Part shown: piece after piece, positions 43,564 to 51,862 of the stretch
How the letters are laid out: the number at the start of each line of letters is the position of its first letter
How positions within the stretch are numbered: the stretch's first letter is position 1
From: Maricaulis maris_C
GTDB lineage: Bacteria; Pseudomonadota; Alphaproteobacteria; Caulobacterales; Maricaulaceae
Assembly: GCF_049116555.1 (NCBI RefSeq)
Contig: NZ_JAGDYT010000025.1
Coordinates: 248,001-312,000, forward strand
DNA length: 64,000 nt
Direction of reading: 5' to 3'
Position numbers and translations under genes: made by a program
The notes under the pieces: model-generated
What the model was told of the DNA's origin: nothing
What the model saw: only the letters and a program-made list of their open reading frames with translations
Database searches by the model: none

Positions 43564-45087
43564 ATGACCGCCCTGTCACGCCGAGACGCGCTCCAGCTCA
43601 TTGCCGCCGCAGGTGGCGCCGCCGCACTGAATGCCCCGGCCTTCGCCCGCCAGGGTGACCCGGTTTTCCTGGACTATCAGACCGCAGCCGCGAACGATCC
43701 CTGGACATTGATCGTCCGGGACGCGCCGGTCGCCGGCTTCGAAAGTCAGGCCGAGCTGATCTCGGGCCAGGTTCCCGATGGGTTCGCCGGCACGCTTTTT
43801 CGCAATGGCCCGGGCCGCTTCTCGCGACAGGACTGGCGTTACCGCCACTGGTTTGACGGTGATGGTTTTCTGCAATCCTGGCAGATCGGCCCGGACGGTG
43901 TGCATCATCGCGGTCGTTTCATCGAGACCGACAAATGGCAGGCCGAGGAAGCGGCAGGCCGCTTCATCGTCCCGGCTCTCGGATCGGTTCCCCCTCAACC
44001 GGGCGGCCTGACCGGGCCGGACGACATGAATGTCGCCAATACGTCGGTCATTCTGCTCGGAGACGAGCTTCTGGCCTTGTGGGAAGGCGGATCCGCTTGG
44101 TCAATCGATCCCGATACCCTGGCCAGTCAGGGTGCGCGGCGCTGGGGCAATGGTCTCGATGGTGTCCCCTTCTCCGCCCACCCCAAGCGGGAGCCGGAAA
44201 CCGGCATCGTCTGGAATTTCGGCCAGGACGCACCTGGCGCCCGCATGATCCTCTGGAAGGTGGCGCCGGACGGCAGGCTGCTCGATGCGGGGCTTCTCAA
44301 TGATGTTCCCGGCGGGATGGTGCATGACTTCGTGATCACCGAGCATTCGCTGGTTTTCCTGGTCGGCAGTTACCGGTTCGATCAGATGCGTTTGCCTTTC
44401 ATCGAGAGTTTCGGGTTCGACGAGGACGCTCCGATGGTGGCGATTGCGGTCGACAAGAATGACTGGTCTGTCCGCAGGACCTGGGAATTGCCTCCCGGCT
44501 TCCTCTTCCATTTCGGTGGCGCCTGGGAGGAGGCGGATGGCACGATCCGGCTTGACGCAGCCCTGTCTCAGGACGCCCGTTTCGCCATGGCAGGCGCGTA
44601 TGATGTCATGCGGGGTCAGGCCGAAACCGAGACCGATTCCCAGAGTCGTCACATGCTGGTAACGCTTGCACCGGGTGGGCGTAGTCGCGTCGAGCCGCTG
44701 GGGGCGGGCTATATCGAGTTTCCGCAGATCGACCCCCGCCTGACCGGCTTGCGGCGCAATGATACCTGGCACATCGCCTGGGATGCCGACCAGCCGCGGG
44801 GTGCGACTCGGATCGAGCGACGCAATCTGCACACCGGCGCCCATGATGCGTTCGATCACGGTCCGAATGTCTATGTCGAGGAACCGTTGTTTATTCCGGC
44901 GGCGCCTGATGCGCCGGAAGGTCAGGGCTGGATCCTTCACACGGCCCTCAATGCCAATGCCCGTCGCACGGAACTGCATGTGTTCAATGCCGGTCATCTG
45001 TCTGACGGCCCGGTAGCCAGCTGGCAGCTCGGCTATGCTTGCCCGTTTGGCTTCCATGGCTGCTGGCGCTCGGGACGCCAGGTCTGA
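43564..45087 (+). CDS. Carotenoid oxygenase family protein with Tat-like signal
   Basis: 507 residues; non-heme iron dioxygenase of the RPE65/CCD family that cleaves carotenoid or stilbene double bonds. The start at 43564 gives MTALSRRDALQLIAAAGGAAALNAPAFA, a twin-arginine-type signal. The family start FAGTLFRNGPGRF is present. The four expected iron histidines can be placed in SAHPKREPETGIVWNFG, GMVHDFVITEH, FLFHFGGAWEE and PFGFHGCW. A periplasmic location is unusual for this family and is inferred only from the signal. Substrate unknown; no carotenoid synthesis gene is in the window. Confidence 0.87.
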   Translation: MTALSRRDALQLIAAAGGAAALNAPAFARQGDPVFLDYQTAAANDPWTLIVRDAPVAGFESQAELISGQVPDGFAGTLFRNGPGRFSRQDWRYRHWFDGDGFLQSWQIGPDGVHHRGRFIETDKWQAEEAAGRFIVPALGSVPPQPGGLTGPDDMNVANTSVILLGDELLALWEGGSAWSIDPDTLASQGARRWGNGLDGVPFSAHPKREPETGIVWNFGQDAPGARMILWKVAPDGRLLDAGLLNDVPGGMVHDFVITEHSLVFLVGSYRFDQMRLPFIESFGFDEDAPMVAIAVDKNDWSVRRTWELPPGFLFHFGGAWEEADGTIRLDAALSQDARFAMAGAYDVMRGQAETETDSQSRHMLVTLAPGGRSRVEPLGAGYIEFPQIDPRLTGLRRNDTWHIAWDADQPRGATRIERRNLHTGAHDAFDHGPNVYVEEPLFIPAAPDAPEGQGWILHTALNANARRTELHVFNAGHLSDGPVASWQLGYACPFGFHGCWRSGRQV

Positions 45088-45090
45088 GCC

Positions 45091-45498
45091 ATGAATATTG
45101 AGGCCTTCACCGATGCACCCTGGCTCATCCAAATCCATGCTCTGTGTGCCCTGACCGCTTTCGCCATCGGCCTGATCCAGTGGCTGGGCCCCAAGGGACA
45201 GCTCCCGCATCGGCTGCTTGGCATGACATTTGTCGCCCTGATGACCGCAACCGCCGTGAGCGCCTTTTTCATCCGTCAGATCAATGATGGCGCCTTCTCC
45301 TGGATCCACATATTTGTCCCGGTTACCCTTGTCGGCCTGACCGGGCTGGTGTGGAGCGTTCGCCGTGGTGATCTCGCGGCTCATCGCAAGAATGCGACCT
45401 CGCTTTTCTTCGCGGCACTGATCATCCCCGGCCTGTTCGCCTTTCTCCCGGGGCGCTTGATGTTCACGACGGTTATTGGCGCCACTTTCGGGAGTTAA
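45091..45498 (+). CDS. DUF2306 family membrane protein
   Basis: 135 residues with four hydrophobic helices. It has HALCALTAFAIGLIQWLGPKG, HRLLGMTFVALMTATAVSAFF and RRGDLAAHRKNATSLFFAALIIPGLFAFLPGRL, all DUF2306 hallmarks with conserved histidines. It starts 3 bases after the oxygenase stop and is surely co-transcribed. Function unknown. Confidence 0.85.
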   Translation: MNIEAFTDAPWLIQIHALCALTAFAIGLIQWLGPKGQLPHRLLGMTFVALMTATAVSAFFIRQINDGAFSWIHIFVPVTLVGLTGLVWSVRRGDLAAHRKNATSLFFAALIIPGLFAFLPGRLMFTTVIGATFGS

Positions 45499-45568
45499 TG
45501 TGCCGGAAAGGCTGTCGACACGGGCGACGTGAAAGCGTTCCCCTCCCGGCTTGGGCGTTGGGAGATGA

Positions 45569-46291
45569 ATGATGAAGATGACCTGCCTTGCCGCCGTGTC
45601 CGCGGCGGCCCTTGCCAGTTTTCCCGCTCAGGCCCAGCCTGGCGATTGGTGGTCCCGGCTTGATCCGGAGCGCCTGGCTGGAGGCGAAATCCATCTTGAA
45701 CTCCAGTACGAAGGCGAGACTGACGGATTCATGCGCTATGGCTGGCGCACCGAGGGCGATGATATCGTCTTGTATGACCGGACCATGTGGGCCTCTGGCG
45801 AGGTCTACGAGACAATGGAAGTGCGGATGCGTCGGGACGGTCTTGCCCCTGTCTCGAGCGATATCAGATTTCACCAGGGCGCCAATTACTACGTCTTCGA
45901 CATCGACTTCGAGCCGGGCTCCGCTGCGGGCAGCGTCCAGATCGTGCAGCCGGCGTCCGGAGTCAGTTCTCAGCCGCTTTCGTCCGACCTGACGGATGGC
46001 ACCATCCTGCGCGCCAGCTATTTCCTCGTCGCCGCCGCGTTCCCGTTTGAGATCGGAGACAGCGTGTCGCTCAACTGGTTCGCCACGATGAGCAATACGG
46101 AAGAGGCCGTGACCCTGACCGCTATTGGTGAGGCTGATGTCGAGACCCCGGCCGGCGTGTACCGGACCCTTCATATCGAGCAGCGCGGTGGCACGCCGCC
46201 GAATGATATCTACATCGACCGCGAAAGCGGCCGGATAGTCCGGATCGATGTTGGTGGTCAGCCCATGAGTTTCGTTGCGCCGGCAGAGTGA
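45569..46291 (+). CDS. Exported DUF3108-like protein
   Basis: 240 residues with signal peptide (MKMTCLAAVSAAALASFPAQAQ) and GGGAG before the start. It is a beta-rich protein; the ending GVYRTLHIEQRGGTPPNDIYIDRESGRIVRIDVGG resembles the DUF3108/LolA-like pattern, in which a conjugate is described by its final readout strands. The family assignment is tentative. It follows the DUF2306 gene by 70 bases. Confidence 0.65.
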   Translation: MMKMTCLAAVSAAALASFPAQAQPGDWWSRLDPERLAGGEIHLELQYEGETDGFMRYGWRTEGDDIVLYDRTMWASGEVYETMEVRMRRDGLAPVSSDIRFHQGANYYVFDIDFEPGSAAGSVQIVQPASGVSSQPLSSDLTDGTILRASYFLVAAAFPFEIGDSVSLNWFATMSNTEEAVTLTAIGEADVETPAGVYRTLHIEQRGGTPPNDIYIDRESGRIVRIDVGGQPMSFVAPAE

Positions 46292-46377
46292 TATGAGAAA
46301 CGCTTCAGGGTGGCATTGCTGGAATTGACCACGCAGGCCGGTTTTGCGAGGTCTTTGAGGTCGCTATGGAGCTTGTG

Positions 46378-47232
46378 ATGCGTTCGACCCGGATTTCTCT
46401 CGTCGTCCTGTTTGCCACGGCCATGCTGTCCGGTCTGACCGGCGTGGCCGCGGCCCAGCGCGATGTGCTGCTGAATGTTTGCAACGATACCGGCTTCAGT
46501 GTTGCCATTGCGGCCGCCTATCGGACAACGCCCAGTGAGAACCGGACCCTGCGCAGCTGGTTTCTGGTGGAGCCTGCGGCCTGCCTTCAGGGCGCCGTGA
46601 ACAATGTCGTTGGCGACAGCGTCGACCTGCATGTGATGTCAGGCGAATGGCGCTGGCCCGCGCGGGCCGGCGATGCGGTCTACTGCACGCCAGCCAATTC
46701 GACCTTCGCCCTCGCGACCGGCGCGCCATGCCGGGCCGGTCAGGAAGCTCGCACTTTCGTGCGCTTGCCCGTGATGGCCAGTCGGCACCGCGGCGTGGGG
46801 CAAGCCGATTACAGGGTCCGGTGCAGTGACCTGAACGAGTCGGATGCGGATTTGTGCGTTGGCGCGCCGCGCGATGAACGCGGCCTCGCTCAGACCGTAC
46901 GCACGCTTGAAGTCTGCCAAACCGGTCAACAGGACTCGGATACGGTTGTTCTGGTTTCGAGACCTGATGGCGGTTTCGAGATCGCGGCGAGGCAGACTGT
47001 TCCCGCTGCAGGGTGTGCCGATATCTACCGTGGGTTTCCGCCCGACCAGACCATCCTTGTCGGTGGCGTTGGTGATCTCAATGACGATGCGATCGGTCGG
47101 TTCTGCCTCACAGGCGACGATCAAGCCGTCGTCCAGGCAGCGGAAGATGGCTGCGGCGAGGCGGCCTGGATAACGCCGGAGAGACACGTCTTTCGCAGCA
47201 ATGTCTCGCGCTTCACCGCCTTCCTCCGATAA
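46378..47232 (+). CDS. DUF1036 domain exported protein
   Basis: 284 residues; the start at 46378 has GGAG 7 bases upstream and gives signal peptide MRSTRISLVVLFATAMLSGLTGVAAAQ. The first domain (LLNVCNDTGFSVAIAAAYRT ... LRSWFLVEPAACLQGAVNN) is a DUF1036-type fold. The second part has paired cysteines (RCSDLNESDADLCVGAPRDERG, EVCQTGQQ, GCADIYRGFPP), probably disulfide-bonded. Function unknown; it precedes the bufferin-type operon by 174 bases. Confidence 0.78.
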   Translation: MRSTRISLVVLFATAMLSGLTGVAAAQRDVLLNVCNDTGFSVAIAAAYRTTPSENRTLRSWFLVEPAACLQGAVNNVVGDSVDLHVMSGEWRWPARAGDAVYCTPANSTFALATGAPCRAGQEARTFVRLPVMASRHRGVGQADYRVRCSDLNESDADLCVGAPRDERGLAQTVRTLEVCQTGQQDSDTVVLVSRPDGGFEIAARQTVPAAGCADIYRGFPPDQTILVGGVGDLNDDAIGRFCLTGDDQAVVQAAEDGCGEAAWITPERHVFRSNVSRFTAFLR

Positions 47233-47280
47233 TGCCGCTCACAGTCTCCTGACGAAATGAAGAGGTCGGGCTGACGGGAG

Positions 47281-47296
47281 GTCACGCGAAGGTGAC
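47281..47296. repeat. Short inverted repeat upstream of the bufferin-type operon
   Basis: GTCAC-GCGAAG-GTGAC, 111 bases before the DUF2282 start, is the only clear dyad in this 174-base region. I found no convincing match to the SigF-type promoter known from Caulobacter. Confidence 0.35.
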
Positions 47297-47406
47297 GGCC
47301 TGCGCGACCACGTGATTGGCGTGTTGTGCGATCGGGCGTCAATGTCGGGGTGTCCGGGCGGTCAGAAGGCCGTTCCGGCTGTCACCCAAGCTGGAGATCG
47401 CACACG

Positions 47407-47697
47407 ATGAAAGCCCCCACGCGTACCACTGCCCTTGCCGCATCCGCGCTGGCCCTGTCCCTGTCAGGGGCCGCGGCCGAGGCGAGCATGTCCACTACGA
47501 CCGACGAGATGGAGCAATGCTACGGCATCGCGCTTGCCGGCGAGAATGATTGTGCCGCAGGCCCCGGAACATCCTGCGCCGGGACGTCCACAGTCGACTA
47601 CCAGGGTAATGCCTGGACCTATGTGCCCGAGGGGACATGTGAGTCGATCCAGACGCCGTATGGAACGGGATCCCTGGCGCCCGTCGAACGACCCTGA
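47407..47697 (+). CDS. bufA: DUF2282 bufferin-type RiPP precursor
   Basis: 96 residues with signal peptide MKAPTRTTALAASALALSLSGAAAEA. The mature part has exactly four cysteines at positions 38, 49, 57 and 78 in the conserved DUF2282 setting: EMEQCYGIALAGENDCAA, GTSCAGTSTVDYQG and YVPEGTCESI. In Caulobacter, proteins of this family (bufferins, GigA) have cysteines modified by the DUF692 enzyme and bind copper in the periplasm. The tail after Cys78 is 18 residues with two prolines. That it is modified here is inference from its neighbours. Confidence 0.88.
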   Translation: MKAPTRTTALAASALALSLSGAAAEASMSTTTDEMEQCYGIALAGENDCAAGPGTSCAGTSTVDYQGNAWTYVPEGTCESIQTPYGTGSLAPVERP

Positions 47698-47747
47698 TTC
47701 AAAGGTCAGGGGGTTGGTCTCGCCGACCCCTTGTGAGGCTGTCCGTC

Positions 47748-48602
47748 ATGGCGCTCCCCGACATCCCCCCCGTCGCAGGCATTAGCCTGAAGCCCGAACA
47801 TTTCCGTTCGGCGCTGGAGGCGCGGGCGGACGGCCTCTGGTTCGAGATTCACCCGGAAAACTACATGTCGGATGGCGGTCCGCGCCTTCGCTGGCTGGAC
47901 GCGATCCGTGAGAGTCATCCGCTCAGCCTGCACGGTGTCGCCATGTCGCTTGGTGGACCCGACCGCCCCGATCCGCAGCATCTCGCAAACTGGGCGCGGC
48001 TGATCGAACGCTATGAGCCGGTGTTGATTTCAGAGCATCTGGCCTGGTCAGCGCTGGACGATGTCTGGTTCCCCGACCTTCTCCCGGTCCCGATGACCCG
48101 GTCGGCGCTGGACCGGTTCTGTCGCAATGTCGATATCATGCAGACCGCTCTGGGTCGGCAGGTCCTGATCGAGAATCCGGCGCGCTATGTTCGGTTCGAG
48201 GGCGATGGCGATGAGGCGGATTTCCTTGCCGAGACGGTCCGGCGGACCGGTTGCGGCCTCCTCCTGGACGTCAACAACCTTTACGTCGGATCGCGTAATA
48301 TCGACCTCGATGTCCAGGATTGGCTGCGCCGAATTCCGGCGGAAGCCGTGGGTGAAATTCACCTGGCGGGACATGAGGTGGATACGGGGCTGGGCGAGCC
48401 GGTATTGATTGATACCCATGGCGGGCCGGTCGCCCAACCGGTCTGGCGCCTGTTTGAAACCGTCATTGCCCTGATCGGCCCACGACCGACGCTGATCGAA
48501 CGCGACACGGACCTGCCAGCCTTCGGGGAGCTCATCGCCGAACGAGACCGGGCAGCGCGCCGCCTGATGCCGGTCGAGCGCTCCGTGGTCGCCCATGTCT
48601 AG
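47748..48602 (+). CDS. bufB: DUF692 multinuclear iron oxidase (MNIO, BufB type)
   Basis: 284 residues, TIM-barrel iron enzyme of the MbnB/DUF692 family, which converts peptide cysteines to heterocycles. The metal-ligand motifs appear in order: VAGISLKPEHF, FEIHPENYM, LSLHGVAMSLGG, LISEHLAWS, LIENPARYV, LLLDVNNLYV, GEIHLAGHE, LIDTHGGPV and LIERDTDLP. The start at 47748 has GAGG 9 bases upstream; GTG 47733 is possible. It overlaps the partner gene by 8 bases. No methanobactin-type precursor is present, so the substrate should be the DUF2282 protein. Confidence 0.93.
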   Translation: MALPDIPPVAGISLKPEHFRSALEARADGLWFEIHPENYMSDGGPRLRWLDAIRESHPLSLHGVAMSLGGPDRPDPQHLANWARLIERYEPVLISEHLAWSALDDVWFPDLLPVPMTRSALDRFCRNVDIMQTALGRQVLIENPARYVRFEGDGDEADFLAETVRRTGCGLLLDVNNLYVGSRNIDLDVQDWLRRIPAEAVGEIHLAGHEVDTGLGEPVLIDTHGGPVAQPVWRLFETVIALIGPRPTLIERDTDLPAFGELIAERDRAARRLMPVERSVVAHV

Positions 48603-49356
48603 GCAATTCTATGATGGGTTCGCCGATCTTGTGAACGGGGCCGCATCCGAGCCGATGGCGCTCCGCCTTGAGCGTCCCGGGCAGGCAGGTCGGCTGGCCG
48701 TTTATCGCAACAATGTCGCGAGCGCCGCGATCGAAGCCTTGCGTGCCGCCTATCCTGTTGTGAATGCGGTCACCGGTTCGCGCTTCTTTTCGCCGATGGC
48801 CAAGGCCTTCTGGCGGCGCTGCCCGCCGCGAACCCGGGGCCTGTCTGGATATGGCGATGGTTTTGCCAATCATGTTGCCGGATATCAGCCCGCACGGATG
48901 CTGCCCTACCTCGCAGACATCGCTCGCCTCGATCGGGCCTGGATCGAGGCGCATCACGCGGCGGATGGCCATGTCTGCCGACCCGCGCAGGTGGCGGCTC
49001 TCTCGCCGGCCAGTCTCGCAGAACTCACCCCTGGCCTTCACCCGTCGGCGCGATTGCTCGATCTGTCCTGGCCGATCCACGATATCTGGCAGCGGCACCG
49101 GTCCGGTCAAAGCATCGAGCGGGATCTGCGTCTGGCTGCGGAGGCGCAGTCTGTTCTGGTCTGGCGCCCGTATGGCGATGTCCGGTCGGTCGTTCTCGAT
49201 CCGGGTTCCGCCTGTTTCCTTGCCAGTCTCAATGAAGGCAAGGCGCTCGCCAGTGCGAGTGAGCACACGCTTGTCCGATACCCCGATTTCGACCCGGCCG
49301 CTGCTTTCGGGGCTGCGCTCAGTGCCGGCTATCTGTCCGGAGCATTATTGCCATGA
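48595..49356 (+). CDS. bufC: DUF2063 putative DNA-binding-domain protein (BufC type)
   Basis: 253 residues. The N-terminal domain FYDGFADLVNGAASEPMALRL ... LAVYRNNVASAAIEALRAAYPVVNAVTG is typical of DUF2063. In studied systems this partner (MbnC or BufC) recruits the precursor to the DUF692 enzyme; the old name suggesting DNA binding is probably misleading. The start overlaps bufB by 8 bases, and the stop overlaps the DoxX start by 4. Confidence 0.9.
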   Translation: MSRQFYDGFADLVNGAASEPMALRLERPGQAGRLAVYRNNVASAAIEALRAAYPVVNAVTGSRFFSPMAKAFWRRCPPRTRGLSGYGDGFANHVAGYQPARMLPYLADIARLDRAWIEAHHAADGHVCRPAQVAALSPASLAELTPGLHPSARLLDLSWPIHDIWQRHRSGQSIERDLRLAAEAQSVLVWRPYGDVRSVVLDPGSACFLASLNEGKALASASEHTLVRYPDFDPAAAFGAALSAGYLSGALLP

Positions 49357-49889
49357 AAACGATCCAGAGCCCGCGAGCCTGGCATGTTGCCGTGTTCGAC
49401 TTCCTGTCAGCGCGGTTGGCGCCTGACTTTCTTCCTTTGCTCGCGCGATTGGCGTTGGCCGGGATATTCTGGCGCTCCCTGCTTACCAAGGTGAGCACCG
49501 TCAAGCTGTTCACCTATACCGAGCTGATCAATGATTTCCCGGTCGAGCGCGCCCGCATGCGCTTGCCCGAATTGCCACTCGACCTGAAGGCAGCGACCCT
49601 GCACCAATTCCGCACCGATTTCGCGCTGCCGCTTCTGCCGCCGGAGTGGGCAGCGTGGATGGCGACGCTGGCTGAATTCGTGATTCCCATCGCGCTCATA
49701 CTGGGCGTCGCGACCCGGTTGGGCGCACTCGCGCTTGTTGGCATGACACTGGTGATCCAGGTCTTCGTCTTTCCGGAAGCCTGGTGGAGTACGCATGCCC
49801 TCTGGGTGGTGATCGGGCTGTATCTGGCCGTCAACGGCCCCGGGCGTGTGTCTCTGGACCATGCCGCGCGCCGCGTTTTCGCGCCTTAG
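49353..49889 (+). CDS. DoxX family membrane protein (BufD type)
   Basis: 178 residues, four hydrophobic helices with the DoxX pattern: LALAGIFWRSLLTKV, AAWMATLAEFVIPIALILGVATRLGALALVGMTLVIQVFVFP. Overlap with bufC shows it is part of the operon, as in Caulobacter gigABCD. Its job there is unknown; a membrane redox partner is a common suggestion. Confidence 0.88.
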   Translation: MKTIQSPRAWHVAVFDFLSARLAPDFLPLLARLALAGIFWRSLLTKVSTVKLFTYTELINDFPVERARMRLPELPLDLKAATLHQFRTDFALPLLPPEWAAWMATLAEFVIPIALILGVATRLGALALVGMTLVIQVFVFPEAWWSTHALWVVIGLYLAVNGPGRVSLDHAARRVFAP

Positions 49890-49976
49890 GTGCGTTCGAT
49901 TGCGCCAGATTGATGGCTGCGGCATGGTCGTTCGGGTCATCCGGAGGGGCGGGTGATGTGAGCACCGGGGGGTGGG

Positions 49977-50405
49977 ATGGAGACCAGCGATCAGCCGGCG
50001 CGTGCCGAGCGTTTTCTGCCGGACTGGATTGTCGGCGGGGTTGTTCGGCTGTCCGTGGTCCCGGGATTGTGGGCCTGGGCGCGGGCGAATGCAGATGCGT
50101 GGCCGGGGGTCATGCCGGACATGGTGGCGGCCGCGACAGTTTGGAATGTCCCGCTCATTTCCGCCGCCCAGACCGCGCAGATCGCGGTATGGGGTGCCCA
50201 TTTGATCGCCTTCATGCTGACCATTGGTTTCCTGACCCGACTGGTCGGCCTCACCCTTTTGATGGCGTGCGCCATTTACGCCTTTTGGGTGCTGCCTGAG
50301 GCATGGACGTCGGTGGCCGTATTTGCCGCGATTGGCTTCTATCTTTTCGCGCGCGGCGGCGGCGGCCTGTCCATTGATGGGGCGATTGTCGCGACATTGC
50401 GCTGA
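49977..50405 (+). CDS. Second DoxX-like membrane protein
   Basis: 142 residues with about four helices (for example IVGGVVRLSVVPGLWAWA, AVWGAHLIAFMLTIGFLTRLVGLTLLMACAIYAFWVLPEAW). The ILxGFLTRLVGL pattern and FWVLPEAW resemble the preceding DoxX protein (GVATRLGALAL and VFPEAWW), so it may have arisen by duplication. It is 88 bases downstream, and I see no terminator between. The weak ribosome site is GGGGGGTGGG. Confidence 0.72.
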   Translation: METSDQPARAERFLPDWIVGGVVRLSVVPGLWAWARANADAWPGVMPDMVAAATVWNVPLISAAQTAQIAVWGAHLIAFMLTIGFLTRLVGLTLLMACAIYAFWVLPEAWTSVAVFAAIGFYLFARGGGGLSIDGAIVATLR

Positions 50406-50488
50406 AACGGCAGCGGAACTTACACAATTGCAAGACATATGGAGGCAGACTGGACGTCTCGGGAGCTCCCGACACGAATGGTCAATGC

Positions 50489-51862
50489 ATGCCACCTGAA
50501 TTACGCCAGAAACTGAAACAGGCCCTTGCCGGACGACAATCCGTTGATATGGGGCAGTTCCAGTTTCTCAATCTGGAGCGCGTGCGGGCTCGCGCGGGTG
50601 CGCAATGGCCGCGACTGCGCGACAAGGTCTACGAGACATCGACACAATTCATCGAGCGCCGCATCGGCCCGGAAGACGTGATGATCCGCGTTCAGGGTGG
50701 ATTTTTGATCATTTTCCGGGCCTCGGATGTCGAGGCCTCCCAGGAGATGGTCGATGCGATCGCCGGCGAGCTCAATACCTTTTTCCTGGGGGAAATGGGT
50801 CTTGATGAGGTGAAGGCCGAGGCCGAGGCGCGCAATGTGCCAACGGTGGAGCTGCTCGATATTGTGGCTCGCGCCCAGCTTGATGAGCTGGAGAAGCCGG
50901 TTGATGATCCAGATGTGCCCGCCCCCGCCGGTCCGCCCGCGCTGGAGGTTCCTTGGCAATCCGTGCCGACACAGTCTCGCGATGACGACGGCAAGACCCG
51001 CTGGGTGGAGGCGCCGAAGCCGGTCGATCAAGCCAAGTCCGCCATAGTCTCGAAGCCGGCGGCTCGCCAGCGCGATCAGTCCGTCGGCTGGGATGATTTC
51101 ATTTTCATGCCGACCTGGGACAGTCGCAAAGCCTTCGTCAGCCATCATCTCTGTGTTGCCCGAAAATCGGTTGGCGGTGGTGCCCGATACGGACGCGATA
51201 CCCTGTCCGGCGCGCCGGATCGCGAGGCCCACCGTAAGCTGGATCGGGCGACCGCGCTCGCGGCCCAGCGGGGCTTTCAAAAGGCTCGGGCGGCCGGACA
51301 TGCCAGCATGATCATCGTGCCGGTTCACTATGACAGCCTGTCCTCCATTTCCCGACGGATGGAGTATTTCAGCATTCTTCAGCCGATACCCGAGGCGGCT
51401 CGCCGCTTTTTCCAGTTGCGCATTGACGGGGTGCCGGACGGTGCACCCATGGCGCAATTGCAGGAAGTGTGTCGGTCGATGAAGCATTTCGGATCCTATG
51501 TCCTGGTGCATCACCGATTTGGCCATCCCGGACTCGATCGATTCGAAAGCTGTGGCATCGGAATATTCAGCGCCGATACGCCGCCGCGGTTCAATGATGA
51601 CGGGGCGGGAGACAAGGAGCTCATGACCTGTGTGGAATGGGTCACGACCGCTCAGGCGATGACAGCGGAAACCGCATTGCTGGACGTCGAAAATACCGCT
51701 CTCTTGGAGGCGGCCATGTCGGCGGGCATCCGGTACTTCTCAGGTCCGGCCATTGCGCCGGACGTCGATGTGCCGGGCGCTCCGCGCCGACTGTCCCTGT
51801 CGAGCATTCTCGTACCACCCGCCGAAGCGGGGCAAGCTGACGACACCTTCGAGATTGACTGA
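50489..51862 (+). CDS. Unrecognised protein with GGDEF/EAL-like features, probably degenerate
   Basis: 457 residues, no signal peptide. Residues about 20-105 include IGPEDVMIRVQGGFLIIFRASDVEASQEMVDAIAGELN, which follows the layout of a GGDEF domain (D-x-L-x-R-GGDEF) with the catalytic part lost. A proline-rich linker (about 137-160) follows. The C-terminal part ends DVENTALLEAAMSAGIRYFSGPAIAPD, like the last helix and strand of an EAL domain, again without the EAL residues. No enzymatic activity is expected; it might be a c-di-GMP-related adaptor. This relationship is inference. Confidence 0.6.
   Translation: MPPELRQKLKQALAGRQSVDMGQFQFLNLERVRARAGAQWPRLRDKVYETSTQFIERRIGPEDVMIRVQGGFLIIFRASDVEASQEMVDAIAGELNTFFLGEMGLDEVKAEAEARNVPTVELLDIVARAQLDELEKPVDDPDVPAPAGPPALEVPWQSVPTQSRDDDGKTRWVEAPKPVDQAKSAIVSKPAARQRDQSVGWDDFIFMPTWDSRKAFVSHHLCVARKSVGGGARYGRDTLSGAPDREAHRKLDRATALAAQRGFQKARAAGHASMIIVPVHYDSLSSISRRMEYFSILQPIPEAARRFFQLRIDGVPDGAPMAQLQEVCRSMKHFGSYVLVHHRFGHPGLDRFESCGIGIFSADTPPRFNDDGAGDKELMTCVEWVTTAQAMTAETALLDVENTALLEAAMSAGIRYFSGPAIAPDVDVPGAPRRLSLSSILVPPAEAGQADDTFEID

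Noticed and set aside
47748..49356. A methanobactin biosynthesis locus
   Set aside because: DUF692 and a partner are present, but the precursor is a 96-residue DUF2282 protein rather than a short MbnA peptide, so a bufferin-type locus fits better.
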